Shown: piece after piece, positions 10,901-18,729 of the stretch
How positions within the stretch are numbered: the first letter of the stretch is position 1
Layout of the letters: every line of letters starts with the position of its first letter
From: Topomyia yanbarensis
Lineage: Eukaryota; Arthropoda; Insecta; Diptera; Culicidae
Length of the DNA stretch: 64,000 bases
Assembly: GCF_030247195.1 (NCBI RefSeq)
Contig: NC_080671.1
Span: 27,459,543 to 27,523,542 of the forward strand
Direction of reading: 5' to 3'
The notes under the pieces: generated by a model
What the model was told of the DNA's origin: nothing
The model's database searches: none
Seen by the model: the letters and a program-made list of their open reading frames with translations, nothing else
Position numbers and translations under genes: made by a program

Positions 10901-13900
10901 TATAATGATCACCGGTATTTGCATTAACACACTTTTTGATTTGATGCAACAAGCCTTATGTGTTGTGGAGCAATGGTGTCTTAATGTTGGGCTATTAGTT
11001 ATTCCAAATAAAACATTAATGGTGCTTTTCACGATTACAACCGGAGTTCTTTGACTCTGAAATTATTATCGCAGATCAAGTTAAGTGCGTTGGGGTAATT
11101 CTTGACTCAAAACTTAATTAGACAGCTCACATCGATTTCAGGATCAAGAAAGCTTGCATGGTCTTCGACCAATGTAGACGGGCACAAAATTCGCTCTTGG
11201 GTTGCATCCGAACATGCCAACCATTGGCGTAGCTTGGAAACTTGCGTTCAAACAAAGACTTTTCTGCCGGATGTGAGTCCGAAAATGTCAAAGAATTTGT
11301 TGCATTTTTCCGAGCACAATTGCAGCTTACTGACTGGACATTGCAAACTCAATTATCACCTGGCTACTATTTAGCGCGGTGAGCATTATTCATGTGATCT
11401 TTGTGAATCCGATTACGGAATATCATATAATTTGACATGCAACTGCCCTGTAGTAATGCAATTACGTATCCGGATTTTTGGTTCTCCATACATAGATGAA
11501 CCTATGAACAGAAAGCTGAAATTTAAGGATATGCTATTGTTTCTAACCCAGTGTAGTCAAGAGGTATAGTTTTAGTCGTATTTGAATGACAATATCTCTT
11601 CGGAGGTGTTATCGTTCTGTTATCTGTTATATCCCCTTGTGGGTGTTATTATCTCCGCTCACTACTTAAATTAAAATTCTAAATTCCTCCGGGGGTTGGA
11701 AGTTTTATTACTGTTATTGTAGCATCTGCTGATCATTCAGCACCCCTCTGGGGGTGCAGAATGCTCTGTTTTAATTGTTCTGTGTCGTTATTTTCCTTAC
11801 CCCTAATCTTACCACTTCCCCAATCCTTCCCATCGGGAAATGATGAAAAGAAGATTCTTGGCAAGGCACAAATCTCCGATCAACATGGGGAACGTACCTG
11901 ATTCCTGAAATAAGTTGTGGAATTTGCGTTTCGACTTCGTCTCATCATAGTGTTTTCGTTTTGGAGCTAGCTTCAATTCAGCGCTAACTTAGTCTTGTCA
12001 CTAAGTTAGTGTCGCATTTTGATGAGACGAAGTCGAAATGCAAATTCCTTTAGGACATGCTGAATAGAGTCACAAGGTTGCAGTTAAAATGGCTGCCGTC
12101 GTGTCTGCTTCTTCTTTTTATTTCGTCGTCAAAACCAAAACATTGCATTGGCGCACAAGACAACATCGTTTGTAACGTAAATGTCTTATCTCAGATTGCT
12201 TAGACATTGTATCACTGCATGTAAGCATGTTAGCACATGCAGATGAATAGATTCTCTTCGTGAAATTTTGATTCGCTTGGAAAATTTGTACCTTTTTTTT
12301 CAAAACAAATGAACCACAAAAATCAGTCAGCTGATTGCTGAACGATACGCTTGTGTGCGTGCCATCTCCTATCGGTATAGTACCACAGACACAGACATCC
12401 ATGATCGAACAAATATATTAATAAAACGTGTGTAAACATTTGAATTAATATACGATGAAACACTAGCGCCGCCAAACCAACTATCCGTCAAATCTATTCC
12501 GGAACCGGTTCTAAATCCTGAATGGAGTCAGTATGGAACCTTGCTCAAAGAAAACAACCGATTCCGACGCAATCGGTTGATGCATTTGTGCTGGAATTCA
12601 TACTGAATCCACTCAGAAGTCCAAACCGGTTCCGGACTGGTTTGACTGGATAGAGGTATAACCGCTGTCAATTCAGTCGAACTTCAGCCACTAAAAAAAC
12701 ATGACGACAGTAGCACACCTGGTGAAGATATCCCAACTACCTTCGAAACCGTTAGGGATTTTTACACAAGTTGAATAATTAGGATGGACTTCTGTTCTCT
12801 GTGATAGTACGTTCTAGCCACACACAGATGCTGAACATAACCGAACCTTTGTTGTGATTTTGGCATCACTTCACCTTAACTAATTTAGTTATAGGTTTTG
12901 TGTCCTTAACGCGCAAAGGTTATTTAAAACTATTTTCTCTTTAGCCGAGAAAAAAGTTTTTGCCTCCACTAAAGAGAAATATGTATAGCATAGTGCATAC
13001 GATATATCTAATTGTTTTTCTTGCATAAAGGATACTTGCAGTTTTAGCACACTGCCAATATCTTGTAACCGTTTGCGCTAACGAATCTGACATTAATGTA
13101 ACAGATTCCTACAGAGTTGTTTTGGATTTAATAAGACAGTTAAAAGTTCGGTCTCTCGCAGTTTCTTTGATTGCTCAACCTAAAATCCTGTGACTAGATT
13201 TGCGTATTAGTTTATGTCATTGTGCGAAGTCCGCTCCCACTAAAACAAGTAAGTCAATTCCGCGAAAAATGATAACGTTTGCGAAAGGTGTGATGTGAGT
13301 CTTCGAATCAACATACCAATAATATTATGAACCAAAATAACAGTCTCGTCTACTCTGATCAATTTTGTTGTCGTAGTGACGAAGTGTGAACTTCATCGCA
13401 GATAAAAACGTTAAACAACCCCACGACCTAATTTTGTATGCCTGTGAATCCAGAGTTGGTATCATATTACCTAGCGACGAATGAGCATGAGATTGCAATT
13501 TAATTGGATATCATTGCAGCAACGCTCCAGGGAGTCAATAAAGTACACAAACGCAATCGCGGCATCCGTATCAGATAGGGTAATTGTTCCCTTTTTCATC
13601 TTAGTCTACGATTTACTTTGTAGTGGTACAGCTTCTAAGAAAGCGATTGTTACCATGTAATTAATGAAATAGTGTGACACTACGAATGATAACATCCAAT
13701 ATGTACTCATCTAGACTATATGAACGAATGTGTAATGGTAGACAAGAGCATACTTACCATCAGTTGCATTTGCCGGTGCTACTAGTACTGTGCGAAACTA
13801 TAAATGAGAAAAAAAAAAAAAAGCGAATAAATGTTTTATTAACTGGGATGCTTTTAATTGGTGGTACTGGCATAAGCTTACCTGGAACATAGTCGCCTGG

Positions 13901-14519
13901 ATGATGTTTGGTGGGAAAAGATTTCTAGAAGGTAGATCAAACATCAACCAATACTGCTTTTGGACCATCTCAGAATCGATACTCACCGGATTAAATCTAG
14001 AAGCGTATCGACGGTAAGGACTTGCCGGGTGGCAGCTTTACCTTTCATACTCTCCGCACTTTGCCCAGATCCGGGCCTTATCGTAGTTACCAGTATGATA
14101 CCTAAAATTACCGCGCTGACCGTGGTGGTGAAGTAGTAGATGATTGCTCTGGCGGCGATCTTTTTCGACATACTGAGATCTAGCGATCCAATGGCGCTCG
14201 TGATGGATGACACTAGCAGTGGCACGATTAGACATTTAAGCATCCTGAAATCGGTTATCGCGGTTATCGGATCATAGTTGCTCGAAATAGTAAAAACCAG
14301 CATGTTACTTTGAGCCTACCGTAAAAATAGATCCCCCGGGTACTGAATGTACATCACTTCTCGTTCCGTCCATGGTTCGCCACTATTCTTCAACAGTAGA
14401 CCCAGTGCCGTGCCACCGAATACACCGACTATCGTGAGGAAGGTGAGTAAGTTTGATTTGACGAAGCGCTTCCATCGTGAGGTAGGTTTCGAACTGGACG
14501 TCACATACGAATTGGACAT
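4826..14519 (-). CDS. Excitatory amino acid transporter (sodium-dependent glutamate/aspartate symporter), 8 exons, C-terminal tail not found
   Basis: This SLC1-family plasma-membrane transporter takes up glutamate/aspartate with Na+ and H+ in exchange for K+. The coding exons (minus strand) are 14519-14320, 14244-13987, 13924-13882, 13797-13758, 5864-5550, 5491-5197, 5128-4994 and 4928-4826. All junctions are GT-AG and the phases agree, giving 463 codons. Family signatures are [13 protein letters not shown] (TM1), [17 protein letters not shown] (TM2), [12 protein letters not shown] (HP1), [16 protein letters not shown] (TM7), [17 protein letters not shown] (HP2) and [13 protein letters not shown] (TM8). 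The NMDGT motif and the DRFRTT arginine are intact. Known family members are about 480-570 residues, so only the variable C-terminal tail is missing; it must lie below 4,825 or outside the window. The 7.9-kb intron 5 (numbering the leader intron as 1) is full of transposons. Confidence 0.93.
4994..5128 (-). CDS. EAAT exon 7 (HP2)
   Basis: The exon starts after CCTATTTCAG and reads [20 protein letters not shown], the HP2 gate, then [20 protein letters not shown]. It ends TTGCT|GTGAGT in phase 2 inside VDWLL. Plus-strand ORFs here are shadows. Confidence 0.93.
5197..5491 (-). CDS. EAAT exon 6 (HP1 and TM7 core)
   Basis: The exon starts after TTTGATACAG and reads [20 protein letters not shown], then the serine-rich hairpin [16 protein letters not shown], then [19 protein letters not shown]. 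This exon carries the NMDGT substrate/Na+ site. It ends GTAAG|GTAATG in phase 2. It is separated from exon 5 by a 58-nt intron, normal for mosquitoes. Confidence 0.95.
5550..5864 (-). CDS. EAAT exon 5
   Basis: The exon starts after TTACTTACAG and reads [20 protein letters not shown] then [15 protein letters not shown] (TM4c/TM5 region) and [18 protein letters not shown]. It ends GGATTTG|GTAATT in phase 1 within LVVHGFG. It lies 7.9 kb from exon 4, across a transposon-filled intron. Confidence 0.93.
5865..7069. other. Intron sequence of the transporter gene, no feature seen
   Basis: This is the 3' end of the large intron on the coding strand. No open frame or inverted repeat of note was found; there are scattered AT-rich runs and a T-run at 7,047-7,059. 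Confidence 0.5.
7070..7850 (+). pseudogene. Tc1/mariner transposase relic (D37E-like), in intron
   Basis: The left terminus is AAAGGGTGTCCCACAACAAA, then a start [17 protein letters not shown] with a helix-turn-helix reading spread over two frames ([16 protein letters not shown]). A DDE-type segment follows, [20 protein letters not shown]. These are Tc1/mariner motifs, and the xDExTYVKxxFxQLPG string resembles the mosquito D37E group. Several frameshifts are present. A 27-bp block, CGGCAGCTTCCGGGGCTACT and following bases, is duplicated in tandem at 7,691-7,756. The catalytic C-terminus is missing. It is inactive. Confidence 0.7.
8094..9273. mobile_element. Foldback element with long inverted arms and internal tandem repeats
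   Basis: The left arm (8094-8340) and right arm (about 9010-9273) are long inverted repeats. The outer ends are CCCTGGTTATAGACATTATA and its complement partner TATAATGTCTATAACCAGGG, followed by ATACCATTCAAATTTG. Further in, both arms share CTGGAACCGGTTC and AGTGGCCATATG. TA lies next to both ends (8092-8093 and 9274-9275), consistent with a TA target duplication. There is no coding potential. It lies in the transporter intron. Confidence 0.75.
8417..9010 (+). repeat. Tandem array of ~152-bp units inside the foldback element
   Basis: Four units begin with CTGGCCNRTACTAGGGTT-type words at 8417, 8569, 8721 and 8872, with periods 152, 152, 151 and 139. Each contains GATATCCGGAACTGTCCC and GGGTTTGTCTTTGAAAATCA-like phrases. 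The repeat unit also extends into both arms, so the array probably grew from arm sequence. Confidence 0.8.
9595..10590 (+). pseudogene. Endonuclease domain and linker of LOA-type ORF2
   Basis: A 331-codon open frame. It carries apurinic-endonuclease-like motifs: [16 protein letters not shown] (catalytic Glu region), [17 protein letters not shown] (the DxN motif), [13 protein letters not shown] and [10 protein letters not shown] (the SDH motif). The SDANAHxxxWGS form is typical of R1/LOA-clade endonucleases, which nick target DNA to prime reverse transcription. Reading homology starts upstream of the ATG ([11 protein letters not shown]). The TAG at 10,588 interrupts the polyprotein before the reverse transcriptase, so the product would be truncated. 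Confidence 0.8.
10591..11576 (+). pseudogene. Reverse transcriptase and C-terminal remnants of LOA copy A
   Basis: Fragments of the polyprotein in changing frames: [14 protein letters not shown] (RT motif A), [20 protein letters not shown] (motif B), [14 protein letters not shown] (the catalytic FADD box), then [13 protein letters not shown]. From 11,150 the C-terminal part reads [28 protein letters not shown] and [11 protein letters not shown], a Cys/His cluster. Motifs A and B are too close together, showing a deletion around 10,690. Confidence 0.75.
11919..12048. mobile_element. 130-bp hairpin MITE
   Basis: The outer inverted repeats are GGAATTTGCGTTTCGACTTC and, complemented from the right end, GGAATTTGCATTTCGACTTC, extending to about 29 bp with GTCTCATCA. 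An inner hairpin GCGCTAACTTAGT / ACTAAGTTAGTGTCGC sits in the middle. It abuts the LOA tail. The target duplication is not clear. Confidence 0.65.
12487..12646. mobile_element. 160-bp foldback MITE
   Basis: Imperfect ~50-bp inverted repeats begin GTCAAATCTATTCCGGAACC and (complement) GTCAAACCAGTCCGGAACC. An inner palindromic piece, CAACCGATTCCGACGCAATC, folds on itself. It has no coding capacity. Confidence 0.6.
12647..13757. other. Intron sequence, nothing further recognised
   Basis: AT-rich non-coding DNA. Around 12,890-12,925 there is a fragment related to the arms of the inverted repeat at 1.3-1.9 kb (TAGGTTTTGTGTCCTTAACG). Otherwise no ORF or repeat was found. Confidence 0.4.
13758..13797 (-). 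CDS. EAAT exon 4 (40-nt micro-exon)
   Basis: A long pyrimidine tract (13,810-13,820 on the complement) and TTTATAG precede 40 nt reading [13 protein letters not shown], with donor GATG|GTAAGT. It is needed to reconcile phases: exon 3 ends in phase 0 and exon 5 starts with two codon bases, so 1 mod 3 bases are required. The NAT sequon fits the glycosylated extracellular loop of the family. The exon is too short to appear as an ORF and was found by splice-phase reasoning. Confidence 0.8.
13882..13924 (-). CDS. EAAT exon 3 (43-nt micro-exon)
   Basis: Acceptor CCTTCTAG and donor CCAG|GTAAGC bound 43 nt reading [14 protein letters not shown], after completing an Arg codon. The NLFPPN-I-xQA-x-FQ motif is a hallmark of the family just before the variable TM4 loop. 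The phase runs from 2 to 0. It is separated from exon 4 by only 84 nt. Confidence 0.88.
13987..14244 (-). CDS. EAAT exon 2
   Basis: The exon starts after GATTTCAG and continues the [17 protein letters not shown] reading from exon 1. It encodes the rest of TM2 and TM3 ([19 protein letters not shown]). It ends ATCCG|GTGAGT in phase 2. It ends with VDTLLDLI, a conserved family segment before the large extracellular loop. Confidence 0.92.
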
Positions 14520-14534
14520 AATACTAACAGGTTT
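14320..14534 (-). CDS. EAAT exon 1 (first coding exon)
   Basis: The coding start is the ATG at 14519-14517 ([19 protein letters not shown]). The exon itself begins after TTCCTTCATATTGCAG at 14534, which implies an untranslated leader exon upstream. It encodes the cytoplasmic N-terminus, TM1 and the start of TM2 ([10 protein letters not shown]), and ends ...TTACG|GTAGGC in phase 2. The open frame extends further 5' only through the acceptor, so a non-ATG start is not needed. Confidence 0.88.
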
Positions 14535-14540
14535 CTGCAA

Positions 14541-15020
14541 TATGAAGGAAAAGTGTGATTAAAGTACTTACTATTTATAATCGGAGTGTGATTTCTTATG
14601 TGTAACGTTATTTAATTTGGTGTTCGGTGCAGTTCCTCAAGGCAACGCAATATCTGGGAATCCAACTCATGAACGGGCAAGGCAAAATGTTAGGAAATCG
14701 ATCGTGAAATTTACCTAGTTGAGTTTTAAAATGAGTGTTAATGGGCGACATGTGATTGTAAAATTTCAACAGGATTGTTTTCAAACATAAGGCATTCTGT
14801 TCGCGAACTATTTCCAGAACTGAATGGTTTATATTTAGATGCCCAGTAACATGTACTTCAAATAACCTCACATATTACGAAATGCTTAAAAATATATTTT
14901 ATAAATCAAAATTTTAAATGGTCAAACTAATTCTCGGCCGCTTTTCATGCAACGAACGCATAAAGCGACTTACTTGCCTAGTACATACTATGCATAAACT
15001 TTACACTCACTCTCTCTTTA
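14541..15020. other. Upstream intron/flank of the transporter gene
   Basis: No coding exon was recognised. A leader exon is expected somewhere upstream of 14,534 on the minus strand, but a UTR exon cannot be recognised by coding content. Confidence 0.35.
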
Positions 15021-15087
15021 TCTAACAGTGGTAAGTCTGCTACTCAAACGATGATGACTTTCTGACATGAAAGAGTGAATGAAAAAA

Positions 15088-16026
15088 GATGGGTGGGTAA
15101 TGTCTGCGACATAACCGGAGAGATGTAGAATACATAAAGAACACGTTCTTCAAATATGTTGATACTCATTGGAATTTTCGGACAAAAGGTGATTTGGGCG
15201 AGGAATATTTCAAATTATTCTTTACAAAAATGATGGTGGTCCTGAAAAGGACCGGTTTTGTTGGCGTTGTTGGCCTTGGTGAGGGAGATGGCTAACGATG
15301 AAATTAATTGTTAGCATGAGGAAGTCGCGTAGTACCGGCCAATGAAAGAACAGATAATAATTGATTCCTGAAAATCAATTTTTCTTTATTCATGTAAATT
15401 ATACATACTTACAAATCTAATAGAAGATTCCTGGTCATATTTCTGAATCATTAGTGCGAACATTGTGTAATTTGGTTAAGTACAATGAAAGTTACAAACT
15501 TTCCAAACTCGACCTTCTGTTCCTTCAGAAATATTGAAATGGGGTGTCTATATTAAACCGTTAGTCGTGGTCACAATAAAAAAGATGGGAGGGTAATGTC
15601 TGCGACATAACCGGAGTGTCGTAACTACACTTGTGACGTTAATCCAAATCTAATGATATGCAACGAAATTACGTTTGCATGTGAAATTTTCAAATGATTC
15701 GTTATAATTATGGTTAAAAATTCTAATTGGAAATTCTTTTCCATCACCAACTATTTTTCTTTTTTCGAATCTACAGCATTCTTTGAAAATATTGTTGAAA
15801 TGTTATTGATGAAAAACTGAAAATGCGTTTGGCAACACTGCTCACTAAATGGATGGTGGGAAGACGCACATTCGTTTTGATTATGCTAGTATTAGTAGCA
15901 GAAAAGAAAGAAAAGGCGCATGGCCCGAAAACGAGCAAGCGAGAGAGCGATAATAGTTCGTATTCGCTCTACTAAACTAAAAAAAAGATGGGTGGGTAAT
16001 GTCTGTAACATAACCGGAGCATCGTG
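15088..16026 (+). repeat. Three dispersed copies of a GATGGGTGGGTAATGTCTG repeat
   Basis: Near-identical words AAAGATGGGTGGGTAATGTC plus TGCGACATAACCGGAG occur at about 15,088, 15,582 and 15,985 (the second has GGGAGGG, the third TGTAACATAACC). The last two continue into related sequence ending GACGTTAATNNAAATCTAATG. They punctuate the degenerate histone region. Confidence 0.7.
15238..15253 (-). terminator. Histone-type 3' stem-loop
   Basis: On the minus strand the sequence reads GGTCCTTTTCAGGACC followed by ACC: a perfect 6-bp stem with a TTTC loop, matching the metazoan histone mRNA 3' hairpin. No intact histone gene lies upstream of it on that strand in the next few hundred bases, so it marks a decayed histone 3' end. 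Confidence 0.75.
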
Positions 16027-16055
16027 ACTTCACTTCGAGACGTTAATTTAAATCT
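15830..16055 (+). promoter_or_regulatory. Histone-region upstream sequence, orphan copy
   Basis: ACGCACATTCGTTTTGATTA, GCTAGTATTAGTAGCAG and CGAAAACGAGCAAGCGAGAG recur, in the opposite orientation, immediately upstream of both H3-like genes (about 16,840-16,990 and 17,960-18,070), and in direct orientation at 16,200-16,320 and 17,300-17,430. Such paired orientation suggests a divergent histone promoter. No gene follows this copy. Confidence 0.4.
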
Positions 16056-16432
16056 AATGATTTATGCAGTTAATCAAAGGAGGCTGCCAAAAAGTTCGAA
16101 TAAAAGCAAGCGACTAGTGTACTTTGCACGTTCTATATTTTATCAATACTAGAGAGGATCAATAAAATAATTCAAATTGTAATAGCGACATGCAATTGTG
16201 GCAACACTGGCCATGAGATGGTGGGGGAACACGCACATTCGTTTTAGTTATGATGGTATTAGCAGCAGAAAGGAATGGAAAAGCAGTGCACGAAAACGAG
16301 CGAGAGAGGATAATTTAAATTCTCTTTCTTTCTTTCCACACATCGTATTTCTTATATTGCTTTCTGAAAATTATTTGTTATACACCATAAAATGTAAATT
16401 TCAGTTTAACTCTTATTAGAACATAATTAATT

Positions 16433-16448
16433 GGTCCTGAAAAGAACC
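16433..16448 (-). terminator. Histone-type 3' stem-loop of H3-like copy 1
   Basis: The minus strand reads GGTTCTTTTCAGGACC: a 6-bp stem with one G-U pair and a TTTC loop. It sits about 70 nt after the stop of the H3-like frame, the expected place for histone mRNA 3'-end processing. Confidence 0.7.
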
Positions 16449-16515
16449 GTTTACTGTTTTATTGCGGGAGCATAATTCAGACGCACTCCTCGCGGACACG
16501 GTGAGCCAGAAAGCA

Positions 16516-16830
16516 CTATTTTGCATCCTCCAACAAACCGACCAAGTAGGCATCGTTGGCTTCTCGGGGCATCATTACGATTGAGCTTTGTAAGCGTAGC
16601 TCGACTTTGCAGTCCTGTACAATCTCACGAACCAGACGCTGGAACGATAGCCTACGGATTAGTTGCCCTTTAGTTGGGGCGAAATTCTTGCAGGGCGACA
16701 GTTCCGATGAGTCACCAGTAGCTGGGGCACTTTTTCCGTCCGTCGCTATTGCCAACTGCTTTCCTTCGGTGGACTGGCTGCTTGCTAGTGCTTGAACGAA
16801 TACGAATGATGAGTAAAACCGACCGACCAA
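16516..16830 (-). pseudogene. Truncated histone H3-like gene, copy 1
   Basis: The C-terminal half of this 104-codon frame matches the histone H3 fold. [14 protein letters not shown] corresponds to helix 1, and [20 protein letters not shown] with [12 protein letters not shown] to loop 1 and helix 2. Upstream, [16 protein letters not shown] resembles the H3 tail, but the alpha-N segment is replaced by [20 protein letters not shown] follows EDAK where canonical H3 continues into loop 2 and helix 3. A residual reading CFLAHRVRE after the stop resembles H3 CAIHAKRV, so the gene looks cut by a stop rather than designed short. Histone-like stem-loop and promoter elements flank it. The true start is unclear because the 5' frame is shifted. 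It is most likely a pseudogene of an H3 variant; a rapidly evolving centromeric H3 is a less supported option. Confidence 0.65.
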
Positions 16831-17060
16831 TATTCATATATGAACACACGAGAAAGCACTACTATCGCTCTCTCGCTCGTTTTCGTGCCATTCCTGCGCC
16901 TTTCCTTTCCGTTCGGCTACCAATACTAGCATAACCAAAACGAATATTCTGTCTTTCCATCGCCTTCAATCTAGTGGCCAGTGCTAGCAAACTTGCATGT
17001 TCAGTTTTCAATAACAACATTCAAACAATATTTTCAAAGAATGTTGCAGATTTGAAAAGA
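16831..17060 (-). promoter_or_regulatory. Upstream region of H3-like copy 1
   Basis: On the minus strand: ATTCGTTTTGGTTATGCTAG, CGAAAACGAGCGAGAGAGCG, a weak TATA-like TCATATATGAAT, then TCGGTCGGTTTTACTCATC. The order matches copy 2, which has a better TATA. It is promoter-like by position and conservation only. Confidence 0.45.
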
Positions 17061-17537
17061 AGGAAGGAAAAGATTTTCACAAATTTAAATTCTTTCGTGT
17101 TATTTGTTAGCGCTGATAAAGGCTATTTAGTTTGCTACTAGCAAGGAGCTGCACAAACAAATCGATTTATGCAGTTAATCAACGGAGGCTGCCAAAAAGT
17201 TCGAATAAAAGCATGCGACTAGTGTACTTTGCACGTTCTATATTTTATCAATACTAGAGAGGATCAATAAAATAATTCAAATTGTAATAGCGACATGCAA
17301 TTGTGGCAACACTGGCCATGAGATGGTGGGGGAACACGCACATTCGTTTTAGTTATGATGGTATTAGCAGCAGAAAGGAATGGAAAAGCAGTGCACGAAA
17401 ACGAGCGAGAGAGGATAATTTAAATACTCTTTCTTTCTTTCCACACATCGTATTTCTTATATAGCTTTCTGAAAATTATTTGTTATACACCATAAAATGT
17501 AAATTTCAGTTTAACTCTTATTAGAACATAATTAATT

Positions 17538-17553
17538 GGTCCTGTAAAGAACC
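17538..17553 (-). terminator. Histone-type 3' stem-loop of H3-like copy 2 (loop altered)
   Basis: The minus strand reads GGTTCTTTACAGGACC. It equals the copy 1 hairpin except for TTTC changed to TTTA in the loop. It lies about 70 nt past the H3-like stop. Confidence 0.65.
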
Positions 17554-17620
17554 GTTTATTGTTTTATTGCGGGAGCATAATTCAGACGCACTCCCAGCGG
17601 ACACGGTGAGCTAGAAAGCA

Positions 17621-17869
17621 CTATTTTGCATTCTCGAACAAACCGACCAAGAAGGCATCGTTGGCTTCTCGGGGCATCATTACGACTGAGCTTTGTAAGC
17701 GTAGCTCGACTTTGCAGTCCTGCACAATCTCACGACCCAGACGCTGGAACGATAGCCTACTCTGTTGCCCTTTAGTTGGGGCGAAATTCTTGCAGGGCGA
17801 CAGTTCCTGATCGGGTTGCGATGAGTCACCAGTAGCTGGGGCACTTTTTCCGCCGTCGTCATCGCCCAC
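17621..17869 (-). pseudogene. Truncated histone H3-like gene, copy 2
   Basis: The 82-codon frame reads [20 protein letters not shown], then [19 protein letters not shown] and [20 protein letters not shown], and stops after ENAK at the same place as copy 1. Compared with copy 1 it has a four-residue insertion (QPDQ), lacks two helix-1 residues (QQS-RLSF for QLIRRLSF), and changes a conserved Val to Gly. A second frame upstream reads a basic tail ([14 protein letters not shown], as in copy 1), suggesting an ancestral longer N-terminus lost by frameshift. It is likely a pseudogene. Confidence 0.6.
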
Positions 17870-17929
17870 TGCTTTTCTTCGATGGACTGGCTGCTTGCTA
17901 GTGCTTGAACGAATACGAATGATGAGAAA

Positions 17930-18075
17930 AACCGACCGACAGATATTTATATAAATATGCGCTAATATGCACTACTATCGCTTTCTCGCTCGTTCTCGTG
18001 CCGTGCATGAGCCTTTCCTTTCCGTCCGGCTTCTAATGGCCTAACCAAAGGAATATGCAGTCTTTCCCCCACCAA
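17930..18075 (-). promoter_or_regulatory. TATA-containing upstream region of H3-like copy 2
   Basis: The minus strand has TATATAAATA (17,943-17,956 region), then TCTGTCGGTCGGTTTTTCTC, upstream of the H3-like frame, preceded by CGAGAACGAGCGAGAAAGCG. The TATA is better than in copy 1. Confidence 0.5.
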
Positions 18076-18495
18076 GTGCTCTCGTCAAGCAACCCATTGC
18101 GAATAACCATACGAACAAACATGTAGTGGACCTATATATAAACTTTTCATTATTTTATTGTTCGGTTGGTCTACCATAACGACGGCTCTGTGCGGGATGG
18201 GCTGAAAATTTTCACTTTTCCGAGTCGTTTTCGAAAGATTTTTCAAAACACATTTTTTTTGTTATTAGTACATGTTATACATACTTCAAATTTTAATACA
18301 GCATAGAGGAACATATTTGCAACAAATTGGCCTAAAAATCAAATCATTTTGTTAAGTATGATAAAAGTTATTAACGTTCAAAATCTGACGCGGCACCGCA
18401 GCCGATATTTTGAAACGGGACCCCTATATTGAAACCTTAAATGTATTCTACATTAAAAAGTTCATCTTATAACATCTTTCAATGAAACAACACCA
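18076..18495. other. Gap between the histone region and the I element
   Basis: No ORF or repeat was recognised. It contains GACGCGGCACCGCAGCCGAT and AT-rich flanks. Confidence 0.35.
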
Positions 18496-18729
18496 AGCAT
18501 TGTTCAAACTCATAACAGTTTTAGCCTTCGTCTTGAAAGGTTGTGTTTGCTGATTGGTTGTAGCAACCAAGGCTGTGCAAGCCGTGAATAGGCTAGAAGT
18601 TTGTATACCGTGTCAGTATTTGATGCTGTGTTGGTGCGGAGACAGGCAGGATTGTTGGCTGCGAGAGCGGTCGTTTGGTGGTGGTACCACGCGATAAGCG
18701 AGTGTTGGTGCGAAAGCAACGAAGTCTCA

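Larger units (their letters stand above)
9460..11897 (+). mobile_element. LOA/R1-superfamily non-LTR retrotransposon, copy A, internally deleted
   Basis: Read in order: end of a first ORF (reading to [20 protein letters not shown]), endonuclease ORF, rearranged reverse transcriptase, RNase H remnants, C-terminal zinc-finger region, and a 3' UTR with alternating C-rich/G-rich words (CCCCTCTGGGGGTGC). The tail word GGCACAAATCTCCGATCAAC at 11,864 recurs at 27,077 and, slightly diverged, at 41,283. Part of the reverse transcriptase is deleted. It lies in the transporter intron in the opposite orientation to that gene. Confidence 0.8.
16055..18063. repeat. Recent ~1.1-kb tandem duplication of a histone-like unit
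   Basis: The block starting ATTTATGCAGTTAATC at about 16,059 repeats from 17,163 with only a few differences over roughly 900 bp. The period is about 1.1 kb. Each unit carries an orphan promoter-like block (+), a histone stem-loop (-), an H3-like coding region (-) and its upstream region. The left halves are nearly identical. The H3-like coding parts differ by several indels and substitutions. The duplication is the strongest sign of recent change in the window. Confidence 0.8.

Noticed and set aside
14520..14540. Upstream non-ATG extension of EAAT exon 1
   Set aside because: The extension crosses a good splice acceptor (CTTCATATTGCAG); the ATG at 14,519 is the better start.
16516..17869. 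Centromeric histone (CENP-A/CID) assignment for the H3-like genes
   Set aside because: Loop 1 has the canonical H3 length and QSS sequence rather than the longer CENP-A loop, and helix 3 is missing; kept only as a weak alternative.
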